Part shown: positions 1 to 5,391 of the stretch, one piece after another
Layout: every line of letters starts with the position of its first letter
Position numbering within the stretch: the first letter of the stretch is position 1
Assembly: GCA_026392135.1 (NCBI GenBank)
Contig: JAPLCR010000629.1
Coordinates: forward strand, 1-5,774
DNA from: Armatimonadota bacterium
GTDB taxonomy: Bacteria > Armatimonadota > Chthonomonadetes > Chthonomonadales > Chthonomonadaceae
Length of the DNA stretch: 5,774 nt
Reading direction: 5' to 3'
The notes under the pieces: generated by a model
Told to the model about the DNA's origin: nothing
Seen by the model: only the letters and a program-made list of their open reading frames with translations
Databases searched by the model: none
Made by a program: the position numbers and the translations under genes

Positions 1-1
1 T

Positions 2-226
2 ACCGACCTCTCTTGGACGCACCCAAACATTGAAGTTCAGTACTTCAATAGAGCCGGAAAACTGATAGATGCTGTAACGGAAGCCGACTACGAACTGAGG
101 CTCTCTCCACATACGGAACAGGCGTTCAAAGTTCACAGCACTCCCAGCCGCCCCGACTCCGAATACGCCAGCCGCAAAATTTTCATACGCTACGCAGAGG
201 ATGCGAACCGTTTTAATCTCTGGTAG
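2..226 (+). CDS. C-terminal end of an unrecognised protein (5' truncated by window edge)
   Basis: One frame is open from the left edge to a TAG at 224-226, giving 74 residues. I do not recognise the gene. The composition is that of a folded, hydrophilic beta-rich domain rather than random translation: an IEVQYFNRAGKLID strand-turn-strand (residues 10-23), then LRLSPHTEQAFKVHS (32-46), then IFIRYAEDA (60-68). This alternation ('polar strand, residue-x-G-K turn, LxP, FxV') resembles the late strands of immunoglobulin-like or FxLYD-type sandwich domains often found in exported proteins, but that is only an impression. No cysteines and no membrane helix occur in the visible part. The gene converges on the minus-strand genes and is followed 12 bp later by a long hairpin. 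The other two plus-strand frames are interrupted by stops (for example TGA at 31-33). Confidence 0.6.
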   Translation, partial: TDLSWTHPNIEVQYFNRAGKLIDAVTEADYELRLSPHTEQAFKVHSTPSRPDSEYASRKIFIRYAEDANRFNLW

Positions 227-238
227 TTTATGGCACAA

Positions 239-282
239 GCAACAGCCCCCTTCTCCATGAAATTGGAGAAGGGGGCTGTTGT
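239..282. terminator. Long perfect hairpin between convergent genes, probable bidirectional terminator
   Basis: The arms at 240-257 and 264-281 are perfectly complementary (18 bp), a G-T pair at 239/282 extends the stem, and the loop is six bases (TGAAAT). The stem core is a run of G-C pairs (GCCCCC/GGGGGC). It lies 12 bp after the stop of the plus-strand gene and 40 bp after the stop of the minus-strand small membrane protein, so it is placed to end transcription from both sides. Neither side has a classical run of T; the plus side continues TGTTGTACTATT, which is only mildly T-rich. Release may therefore depend on hairpin strength, or the hairpin may protect the mRNA 3' end instead. Confidence 0.7.
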
Positions 283-322
283 ACTATTAGCCAAGCCTTA
301 AAATGACTGCTTCACCCGCCTC

Positions 323-457
323 TTACCCTTTCAACCAACTGTAAGCAATCCATGCGCCTACAAAAAGCATCAGCATATAGCGTAGGTTGAGGTTCTGACG
401 TTTGATGATAAGCCCCCATGCAATCAGCAGAATGAAAACAGGCATCTCATACTTCAT
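323..457 (-). CDS. Small two-helix membrane protein (44 aa), translationally coupled to the upstream glycosyltransferase gene
   Basis: This ORF begins with ATG at 457-455, inside the last codons of the glycosyltransferase-STAS gene, and ends with TAA at 323-325. Support for a real gene is the GGAGG at 464-468 with a 6-nt spacer to the ATG, the 11-bp overlap typical of coupled operon genes, and the composition. Residues 6-18 (PVFILLIAWGLII) and about 28-42 (MLMLFVGAWIAYSWL) are two hydrophobic helices joined by a basic loop, KRQNLNLR (19-26). The positive-inside rule would put the loop in the cytoplasm and both short ends outside. I do not recognise the family. As last gene of a polysaccharide glycosyltransferase group it could be an accessory or anchoring subunit, which is inference only. 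A second in-frame ATG (codon 5) is less well spaced from the ribosome site. The ORF is followed by the hairpin at 239-282. Confidence 0.62.
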   Translation of the reverse strand: MKYEMPVFILLIAWGLIIKRQNLNLRYMLMLFVGAWIAYSWLKG

Positions 458-1955
458 AGATGTCCTCCGAAGCGGATACGGCTGTAGTCACAGGTTCAAG
501 CTCGATCTGCGCTACGATAGCAGGTAGTGCCATAGAGTTGGTAACTATCGAGTCGTCGAAGAGCGGAAGGCGATTTTGCATTTTTTCACGTGATAGACGC
601 TCTAATAAGGCTTCTCCTGCTCGAATACGAAACTGCCCTGCATGGTTCTCGGCTAGCTCCGTAAGCAGAGCCAGCAAAATCGTGTCTACATAACTCACGT
701 CGCTTAAATCCAACTCCACTCCGCAACGCTCCTCCAGAAGCGAATGGCACTTCATCTCCAGTTTGCGGACAGTTTTTCGCTCGGAAGCCCCATGCAACTG
801 AATGATAGCCCAACCTTGTAGCCGCCTTACTTCAAAGGTCAAGCCTACGGTTCGCACATTGGTAAAGGCTTGGGCAATGGTGGGTGCTATCTGATAACCC
901 CCATCTTCAATTTGGCTCTGTGTGAGGGCACGCATGATGCGCGGCGTGGCGGCGACAAGGCGCACATCGCAGTCGCGGAAGGCGGCGCGTTTTGGCAGAT
1001 TGAGCAGAGTTCCCAGTGCTTGCCCGTCGAACCCCGTCACTTTCTGGAAGTCAAGAAGCAGATGCCGATGACTGTTGAAGGACTCCTCTGCAATCTCTTT
1101 GAAGCGCGGTAGAACCCTTCCCGAAAAGTTGCCTACCACAGAGACAAGGGTGCTATCTCCCGAAATGGCGTAGAAGACCTCTCCGCTCCCTTTACTATGC
1201 CCCCACGAGATAGCTCGCCACTGGTTAATGAGGTAGCGCGAAAACTGCGTAATATCCCGATAGTAGCGTTTCCAGAGGCGGCGAGGCTCTTGTAGCAACC
1301 GGAAAAGCCACTCTAGCCCTGTTTTCTGTAGCCAGAGCGGAGCGCGAATAGTTTTACCCGCGATGAAGTCGAAGGTTCCGCCTACCCCAATGCAGATAGA
1401 GACCGACTTGAGCTGTTCGCGGTGCAGGTGAATCCACTTCTCCTGTTTAGGGTTTCCAAACGCGACGAAGAGAATGTCGGGCTTTGCGGCGTGAATCTCT
1501 TTGAGGATAGATTCGCTATCCATCTCTACCAGCGAACGCGCTTCCGGCGAGAGGCAACCCACTATCTGAATACCGGGGTAGTCTTCTTCAAAGCGTTCGC
1601 GGGCGCGTTGCGCGATTTCCGGGCGTGCGCCTAGCATGAAGATGCGGTAGCCCTTTTGCGCGGCGAGTTCGGCTAAAGCCGGCACGAGGTCAGCGCCTGT
1701 CACCCGTTCAGGGAGGGGTGAACGCATAAGCCTTGCCGCCCAGATGAGAGGCATTCCATCTGGTACAACGAGGTCTGCTTCCCGCAGAATCGTACTTAAC
1801 TCTTTGTCATCTAGCGCATTGATTAAGAAATCAGTATTGGCAGTCGCTACTTGGTGGAACCGCTTCTGCTCTATGAACTGCTCAAGGCGTTCCAACGCCT
1901 CCTGCATATTCAGGATATCTATGGGGGTTCCTAATAGTCCTACTATCTGTCGCAT
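447..1955 (-). CDS. WecG/TagA/CpsF-family glycosyltransferase (GT26) with two C-terminal STAS-like domains
   Basis: Residues 1-247 are a complete GT26 domain, the family that transfers an N-acetylmannosamine(uronate)-type sugar from UDP to a polyprenyl-linked acceptor in surface-polymer synthesis. Visible motifs are ATANTDF (37-43), VVPDG (63-67; Asp66 fits the family's proposed catalytic base), PERVTGADL (82-90), FGNPKQEKW (166-174), VGGTFDFIAG (191-200), RAPLWLQ (204-210) and EWLFRLLQEPRRLWKRY (215-231), the arginine-rich tail thought to contact membrane or substrate. Family members usually stop near here at about 240-260 residues; this one has 502. About 258-368 looks like a STAS (anti-anti-sigma) domain: LLLDFQKVTGFDGQALGTLL (299-318), then VRLVAATP (331-338). 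About 372-488 looks like a second: VELDLSDVSYVDTILLALL (413-431). The first has Gly where STAS proteins carry the phosphorylated Ser/Thr, the second has Thr425. The start has a weak AGAAGAG site, 33 bp after the preceding glycosyltransferase fragment. The sugar donor cannot be told from sequence. The GT call is firm, the STAS call moderately firm. Confidence 0.92.
   Translation of the reverse strand: MRQIVGLLGTPIDILNMQEALERLEQFIEQKRFHQVATANTDFLINALDDKELSTILREADLVVPDGMPLIWAARLMRSPLPERVTGADLVPALAELAAQKGYRIFMLGARPEIAQRARERFEEDYPGIQIVGCLSPEARSLVEMDSESILKEIHAAKPDILFVAFGNPKQEKWIHLHREQLKSVSICIGVGGTFDFIAGKTIRAPLWLQKTGLEWLFRLLQEPRRLWKRYYRDITQFSRYLINQWRAISWGHSKGSGEVFYAISGDSTLVSVVGNFSGRVLPRFKEIAEESFNSHRHLLLDFQKVTGFDGQALGTLLNLPKRAAFRDCDVRLVAATPRIMRALTQSQIEDGGYQIAPTIAQAFTNVRTVGLTFEVRRLQGWAIIQLHGASERKTVRKLEMKCHSLLEERCGVELDLSDVSYVDTILLALLTELAENHAGQFRIRAGEALLERLSREKMQNRLPLFDDSIVTNSMALPAIVAQIELEPVTTAVSASEDIYEV
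464..468 (-). promoter_or_regulatory. Ribosome binding site of the 44-aa membrane protein
   Basis: Read on the minus strand this is GGAGG, six bases before the ATG at 457. It lies within the last coding codons of the upstream gene (Ser-Glu-Asp-Ile-Tyr-Glu-Val). It is one of the strongest Shine-Dalgarno matches in the window and is the main reason for choosing this start. Confidence 0.65.
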
Positions 1956-1988
1956 ATCTCTTCTACTTCTATTTAGGCAGTAAGCACG

Positions 1989-2663
1989 TTACAATTGACG
2001 GCGTTCGGTGCGATTCCAGCCTCCCGTCGAACGTTTGACGAGTAAGGCTCCGTACACTCCGAACTTCCAAAGAATATAAAAAGGCGCACCTAGCAAGGAT
2101 ACTGCTATTTTGGCAGGTACACGGGCAATCCATAGCCCTCCTGCTAAATACATACCTTGTAATACCAGAATAAACACCCAAGCAACCGTGAAATAGGAGA
2201 CACTTGGGAAGTGAAATAGGCGGCTTATGCCTAGATTCAGCCCCAAAAGTAGTACCGGAAGGGCAAACATCTCGGCAAAAGGCGGAATAAACATCTCTAT
2301 AGCCCTATCGCGGAGGATACGGCTCCTCGTTCTCAGGCTCTCAGCAAGTAGGCGCGGCGCAAGCGAAAAGAGTAGACTATAGCGTCCCCCCTCCCACCGT
2401 TGGCGTTGGCTTTTCGACTGCGCCGCTGTTGTGGGCATCTGCGCCCAGACAGCCGCCGCCGGGACAAACTGAACGCGATACCCCTCGCGGCAGAGGCGCA
2501 ACGAATACTCTATATCTTCGGTAATAGAGGCTCCCGACCAAGGGATGCGCTCAACTACTTCCCGCGCAAACGCCATACCATTGCCTTTTAGACCTTCGGA
2601 AAGGCGTAAATGTTCCCTTCCGAGGGGCTTAACGATATGTACGAGTGCTAGGGCGCAAGACAT
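1989..2663 (-). CDS. Family 2 membrane glycosyltransferase, C-terminal half of a split gene
   Basis: This 224-residue product is the second half of a processive-type GT2 enzyme (BcsA/hyaluronan-synthase-like, Glyco_tranf_2_3 group). It has LKGNGMAF (25-32), the catalytic-base motif TED (48-50) and the acceptor-site motif QRQRW (86-90, QxxRW). Membrane helices follow at about 127-148, 157-178 and 186-207, then a basic tail with WNRTER (216-221). It lacks the nucleotide-sugar-binding half, which is encoded by the preceding ORF in another frame. The same frame stays open upstream of the ATG to 2687, and those codons (Glu-Pro-Asp-Trp-Arg-Thr-Arg-Leu) still read as conserved family sequence. The ATG at 2663 is thus probably an internal Met of the ancestral protein. 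Its TAATG overlap with the upstream stop could allow reinitiation. By itself this half should not be active. Confidence 0.82.
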   Translation of the reverse strand: MSCALALVHIVKPLGREHLRLSEGLKGNGMAFAREVVERIPWSGASITEDIEYSLRLCREGYRVQFVPAAAVWAQMPTTAAQSKSQRQRWEGGRYSLLFSLAPRLLAESLRTRSRILRDRAIEMFIPPFAEMFALPVLLLGLNLGISRLFHFPSVSYFTVAWVFILVLQGMYLAGGLWIARVPAKIAVSLLGAPFYILWKFGVYGALLVKRSTGGWNRTERRQL

Positions 2664-2695
2664 TAGCCGAGTACGCCAATCAGGCTCTCATGGAA
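2655..2695 (-). pseudogene. Junction of the split glycosyltransferase: probable short deletion with frameshift
   Basis: The upstream frame reads Phe-His-Glu down to 2687 and then runs into TAA at 2665-2663. The downstream frame becomes family-like from 2687 (Glu-Pro-Asp-Trp-Arg-Thr-Arg-Leu). Joining the two gives a protein that lacks roughly 18-20 residues which, from my memory of related GT2 enzymes, lie here ('...GAxxIQxxYxxxNPxxS...'). A loss of about 55 or 58 bp (length leaving remainder 1 modulo 3) would explain both the missing residues and the shift. The junction lies on a GAGAG (minus strand), so short-repeat slippage is a reasonable mechanism. An assembly or sequencing error remains possible. 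Confidence 0.6.
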
Positions 2696-3217
2696 GGCTT
2701 GCAGGAGATTCGGGGAGAGAATAGTGTCGGCATCGCAGACGACTATCGCATCAAAGCCAGCGAGAACGCTGTCAGAAGAGGCGGATTCTACCTTCAACAG
2801 CCTGTCTATCGCCCAGTTGAGCGCGTAGCCTTTGCCGCGCTCATCGGGGTTCACACGCTCCCAAACCAGAACGCCTTTGGAATGGGCTATCTCTACCGTG
2901 CTATCTGTACAGTTGTCTGCAATCACCACCACGCGATAGGCGGAGGCGGGGTAGTCGAGAGGCTTTAAGCCATCGAGTACCTTCCCCAAAATCAACTCCT
3001 CATTATGCGCGGGGAAAAACAGAACAAATCGAGTCGGGTTGTCTATGGAGGCAGGTGTGGGAGGAGCCTCTGTAGCACTGGAAGGCGCAAGCAAGAGCAG
3101 GCGACTCCTAAGCAGTAGGGCGTGCAGAGTAAGGTGGAGCAGGTAGAGGATGCAGGAGGCGCAGTAGAGGAGAGGAACGCCCATTGCGACAGTGTAGATA
3201 CTCTCGGCAAACGTCAT
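2663..3217 (-). CDS. Family 2 membrane glycosyltransferase, N-terminal half of a split gene
   Basis: This 184-residue product has an N-terminal membrane segment (about 8-43, very Leu-rich), a Pro/Ala/Thr linker (45-58), and then the first half of the GT-A fold: FFPAHNEE (67-74), VVVIADNCTDST (96-107), RGKGYALNWA (127-136) and the metal/UDP-binding CDADT (161-165, DxD-like). It stops at residue 184, just after NLLQAFHE, whereas intact relatives are about 400 residues; the rest lies in the next ORF. The start is well supported by AAGGAGAG at 3224-3231, with eight bases between GGAG and the ATG. Together the halves would form an inner-membrane enzyme making or extending a polysaccharide, consistent with the GT26 gene downstream. 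Sequence up to the break looks undecayed, so the lesion is recent or artefactual. Confidence 0.82.
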   Translation of the reverse strand: MTFAESIYTVAMGVPLLYCASCILYLLHLTLHALLLRSRLLLLAPSSATEAPPTPASIDNPTRFVLFFPAHNEELILGKVLDGLKPLDYPASAYRVVVIADNCTDSTVEIAHSKGVLVWERVNPDERGKGYALNWAIDRLLKVESASSDSVLAGFDAIVVCDADTILSPNLLQAFHESLIGVLG

Positions 3218-3225
3218 TTACGTCT

Positions 3226-3229
3226 CTCC
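3226..3229 (-). promoter_or_regulatory. Ribosome binding site of the family 2 glycosyltransferase
   Basis: Minus-strand GGAG within AAGGAGAG, eight bases before the ATG at 3217. It is purine-rich and unobstructed, and fixes the start of the N-terminal half. Confidence 0.6.
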
Positions 3230-3274
3230 TTCTCTCAGGCAAACTACTCTAATGAGTTCCCTTTAGATTTATCG

Positions 3275-3303
3275 GTAGTTTTGGCGGAACTCTTCGTAGT
3301 TTT
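3275..3303 (-). repeat. Two direct AAAACTAC repeats, 21 bp apart, upstream of the glycosyltransferase operon
   Basis: On the minus strand AAAACTAC occurs at 3296-3303 (within AAAAAAACTACG) and at 3275-3282 (AAAACTACCG). The start-to-start distance of 21 bp is about two helical turns, which puts both on the same DNA face. A related GTAGTTT, the inverted form, lies at 3241-3247. The cluster is about 25-90 bp upstream of the start codon, where an activator or repressor would bind. The motif is short and A-rich, so chance is possible. Confidence 0.3.
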
Positions 3304-3421
3304 TTTGAGTCGTCTGCCCCGTTTCCCTTGTTCGTTAGAGTAGAGACGACCAGTCTGATACTACAGTCACAGTAGCCGCTACACTATTTATGAGTGTGGC
3401 GCGTAGCAGATAGGAGTGTCC

Positions 3422-4201
3422 TCAGAGAGTATCCGTCCGTAGTGTATAGTCCATCGGTGTCCAGCCGCTCTGCGGGGAGCCGTTTTTAGGGCGATAAGCC
3501 CGTTCAGGGTCTGGCATTACTGCGGTATTCATCCCGAAGCGGATGGTATCTGCGTGATTCGCGGAGCCGCTATGCATAAAACAGACATCGCCTGCTTGTG
3601 CAGTAACTGGAACTGGGTCGGCATAGTTTAGGTCAGGAACTACCGCAAAGGGGTCTTCCGGCAGATGCTCATCCGCTAACCACTTCTCGAATACTTGCCG
3701 ATGCGATCCCGGACGGACTGCCGTTGCGCCTCCATACTCTCCAACATCGGTTAGAAAAGCCATGACAGCCAGAAAGTACCGACCCGGATAGGTCGTCACA
3801 TACTTTCCTCCATCGATATGAAAGCCGCCCGGCACAAAGCATCTCTCACCGGGAGTGGGGTAGTTCAGTACGGGGATGTACCCCTCACACTGCGGCGGCA
3901 GACTGTTCCATTCCAGAAATGGACTGAAGCAGGTGCCACGCAGAAAATCAGTCCCGACGAGTTGCTCTACAACGGATTCAAATGCAGGCGTTCGCCCTGG
4001 GTTCGTAGTTGCAATCACATTGAGGTCGGCGGGAAATGAGGATTTGCCTGTCCATGTAGCAGGGTCATCCCTGTCAATCCCCATACTGGAGCAGAGGCTC
4101 TCTCGTATCTCGTCGACAAGCTCTGGCGGTAGTAGCCCACGCACGACTAGATACCCTTCGCGCACGAAGTGCTCTTTTTCAGCGTCTTTCAGTAGGTACA
4201 C
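3422..4201 (-). CDS. Phytanoyl-CoA dioxygenase (PhyH) family Fe(II)/2-oxoglutarate oxygenase
   Basis: The 259-residue product has normal family length and the complete non-haem iron site. His128 and Asp130 form the HxD pair in PGGFHIDGG (124-132). RPGSHRQVF (163-171) is the usual PGSH turn. GDVCFMHSGSANHADTIR (204-221) supplies the third iron ligand, best His210 by its spacing to Asn215, and Arg221 for 2-oxoglutarate. The N-terminus (EHFVREGYLVVRGLLPPELV, 10-29) is the typical PhyH opening. No signal peptide is seen, so it is probably cytoplasmic. Such enzymes hydroxylate small molecules coupled to 2-oxoglutarate decarboxylation; the substrate is not predictable and need not be a fatty acyl-CoA. 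Translation starts at GTG (4201-4199) seven bases after GGGAG (4209-4213) and overlaps the previous gene by 13 bp, so it is probably translated with it. Confidence 0.92.
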   Translation of the reverse strand: MYLLKDAEKEHFVREGYLVVRGLLPPELVDEIRESLCSSMGIDRDDPATWTGKSSFPADLNVIATTNPGRTPAFESVVEQLVGTDFLRGTCFSPFLEWNSLPPQCEGYIPVLNYPTPGERCFVPGGFHIDGGKYVTTYPGRYFLAVMAFLTDVGEYGGATAVRPGSHRQVFEKWLADEHLPEDPFAVVPDLNYADPVPVTAQAGDVCFMHSGSANHADTIRFGMNTAVMPDPERAYRPKNGSPQSGWTPMDYTLRTDTL

Positions 4202-5391
4202 GTTTCGTCTCCCACTATATCGAGAGGTTGCCCGGGTATCTGTAAAGCTTTCATACAGGCGGCAGTAGTCAAGGTAGTCAGCAGGGTGCGCTCTTGCGGT
4301 GTTGGAGACTGCCCTGTTAGGAAGAGTTGTTCGATATGAGCATTGAGCGTGGCGAAATGACCATAGAAACTGCTCTCATCACCGCTGGCGCACCTACCTG
4401 AAAATACCGTTCCATCCTGAAGGCGCAACGCCGCAGTGAAGTCTTGAAGATGTCCCTCTAGCATAATGTGAGCGGAGCGGAATCCATCGTTGTGTTCCAG
4501 TGCGAAGGCGATAGGGCTGGTAGCGCCTTCGTAGGTAGTGACACCCCTACAGTTGCTCTGCCAATCGCCTTGCCGTTTACTCTCTGTCGCGTTCAAAGCC
4601 ATTTCAAATAGGTCTTGCGACCAGATGCCCTGAGCCATCGCTCTCTCAACGCCGTCACCTACGTAAGCCGTAATTCGTCGGATGCCTGCCTCGCCCCCAG
4701 CCCGTTTCTCAATCAGCGACTGCATAAGTTCCAGACTGTGAAAACCGTATACCTCGGGTCCCACATAGCATAGCCCTACAAACTCCGCCAGTGCCGTGCC
4801 TGCAAGGTTGGGTACAGGCGGGTTCAAGCCGACAAGAGGCAGGCTCGACCCTGCACGGAAAGGGATGCCCATCGTCTGAGCGGTCGCAACCATCTCTCTC
4901 GCCCAGTCGGAGTTCCAAGAGAGGTGTTTATCACAAAAGAGGGGAACTACCTGCCCCGTCTCCCGAAAGACGGAGACAATCGCATCAAAAAGCTCTTTGC
5001 GTGGATAGAGTTTTTGGTAGAGAGAGTTGAAGGGGTACTCGCCATGCTCTCCGATAAGCAGAACGGCATCCACTGCTAGGGTGTCTCCGCCTAGCGTCAA
5101 GGCATCTCTCACGGAATCGCAGAGAGGTAGTTCGTGTCTCTCCGCCATACAACGCGCCATGTCAATCTCACTGGGAGAGTGGTTGCTCTTGACCTCTTCC
5201 AGTGCGAAGTCGCGCATATCATGAGGAGGGAACTGCTCGACATAAAGGGAAGCAATACGTGATTGCGGTACACCCCACCCCCATTCACTATCACTGGGGC
5301 GCGGTTCTAGCCATCGTGATACAATAACGTCGGCGTGTGATGCGGGGTAGTATACTGTGGCGATAACGCCGATTCGGAAATTGCGGTTCAT
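4189..5391 (-). CDS. Conserved protein of unknown function, divergent Gfo/Idh/MocA-like fold
   Basis: This is a 400-residue, probably cytoplasmic protein with no signal peptide or membrane helix. I recognise the general pattern from uncharacterised proteins of environmental phyla: SLYVEQFP (48-55), LTLGGDTLAVDAVLLIGEHGEYP (98-120), QKLYPR (126-131), and CDKHLSWNSDWAREMVATAQ (153-172) followed by GIPFRAGSSLP (175-185). The last stretch reads like the EKP-containing strand-helix-strand of Gfo/Idh/MocA oxidoreductases, with Lys155 at the catalytic-lysine position. HSLELMQSLIEKR (218-230) resembles the segment after their conserved His. The nucleotide-binding loop is poor: the N-terminal IGVIATVYYPASHAD (7-21) lacks the usual GxGxxG, so NAD(P) use is doubtful. 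The gene overlaps RidA by ATGA and the dioxygenase by 13 bp, placing all three in one pathway. Fold assignment is inference, and the reaction is unknown. Confidence 0.88.
   Translation of the reverse strand: MNRNFRIGVIATVYYPASHADVIVSRWLEPRPSDSEWGWGVPQSRIASLYVEQFPPHDMRDFALEEVKSNHSPSEIDMARCMAERHELPLCDSVRDALTLGGDTLAVDAVLLIGEHGEYPFNSLYQKLYPRKELFDAIVSVFRETGQVVPLFCDKHLSWNSDWAREMVATAQTMGIPFRAGSSLPLVGLNPPVPNLAGTALAEFVGLCYVGPEVYGFHSLELMQSLIEKRAGGEAGIRRITAYVGDGVERAMAQGIWSQDLFEMALNATESKRQGDWQSNCRGVTTYEGATSPIAFALEHNDGFRSAHIMLEGHLQDFTAALRLQDGTVFSGRCASGDESSFYGHFATLNAHIEQLFLTGQSPTPQERTLLTTLTTAACMKALQIPGQPLDIVGDETCTY
4209..4213 (-). promoter_or_regulatory. Ribosome binding site deciding the GTG start of the dioxygenase
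   Basis: Minus-strand GGGAG lies seven bases before the GTG at 4201 and inside the last codons of the upstream gene. No ATG nearby gives the family-typical N-terminus, so this site supports a GTG start. Confidence 0.5.

Larger units (their letters stand above)
3218..3421. other. 204-bp intergenic region between the dioxygenase operon and the glycosyltransferase operon
   Basis: No credible gene is present. Read along the minus strand it holds, in order: a weak hairpin at 3378-3400 (arms GCCACACT/AGTGTAGC with one mismatch, 7-base loop, no T-run) that might be a poor terminator for the dioxygenase gene; a 7-bp inverted repeat, GTCGTCT at 3309-3315 and AGACGAC at 3344-3350; an A7 tract at 3300-3306; two AAAACTAC repeats; and the glycosyltransferase ribosome site. 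A promoter for the glycosyltransferase genes is expected here, but I find no pair of hexamers close enough to the -35/-10 consensus to mark. Confidence 0.5.

Noticed and set aside
1885..1900. Palindrome AGGCGTT-CC-AACGCCT.
   Set aside because: It falls inside well-conserved coding sequence of the GT26 domain (Glu-Ala-Leu-Glu-Arg-Leu codons) and is explained by codon choice.
2661..2692. Programmed ribosomal frameshift as the explanation for the split glycosyltransferase.
   Set aside because: No slippery heptamer is present, and a frameshift alone would not restore the roughly 19 conserved residues that seem to be absent.
2645..2968. Plus-strand ORF of 107 residues across the split-gene junction.
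   Set aside because: It is the antisense shadow of the glycosyltransferase coding frame and contains no family-like sequence.
3122..3343. Plus-strand ORF of 73 residues reaching into the intergenic region.
   Set aside because: It overlaps the antisense of the family 2 glycosyltransferase start, has no ribosome site, and encodes a composition with no recognisable domain.
3300..3350. Inverted repeat GTCGTCT/AGACGAC next to a run of seven T, resembling a terminator.
   Set aside because: The T-run lies before the hairpin on the plus strand and becomes an A-run after it on the minus strand, so it cannot serve as an intrinsic terminator for either direction. The 28-base loop is also long.
4189..5391. 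Assignment of the 400-residue protein to the MlrC/M81 peptidase family.
   Set aside because: The opening (RIGVIAT) is superficially similar, but I see no MlrC-type metal-binding pattern, and the Lys155 region fits the Gfo/Idh-like pattern better.
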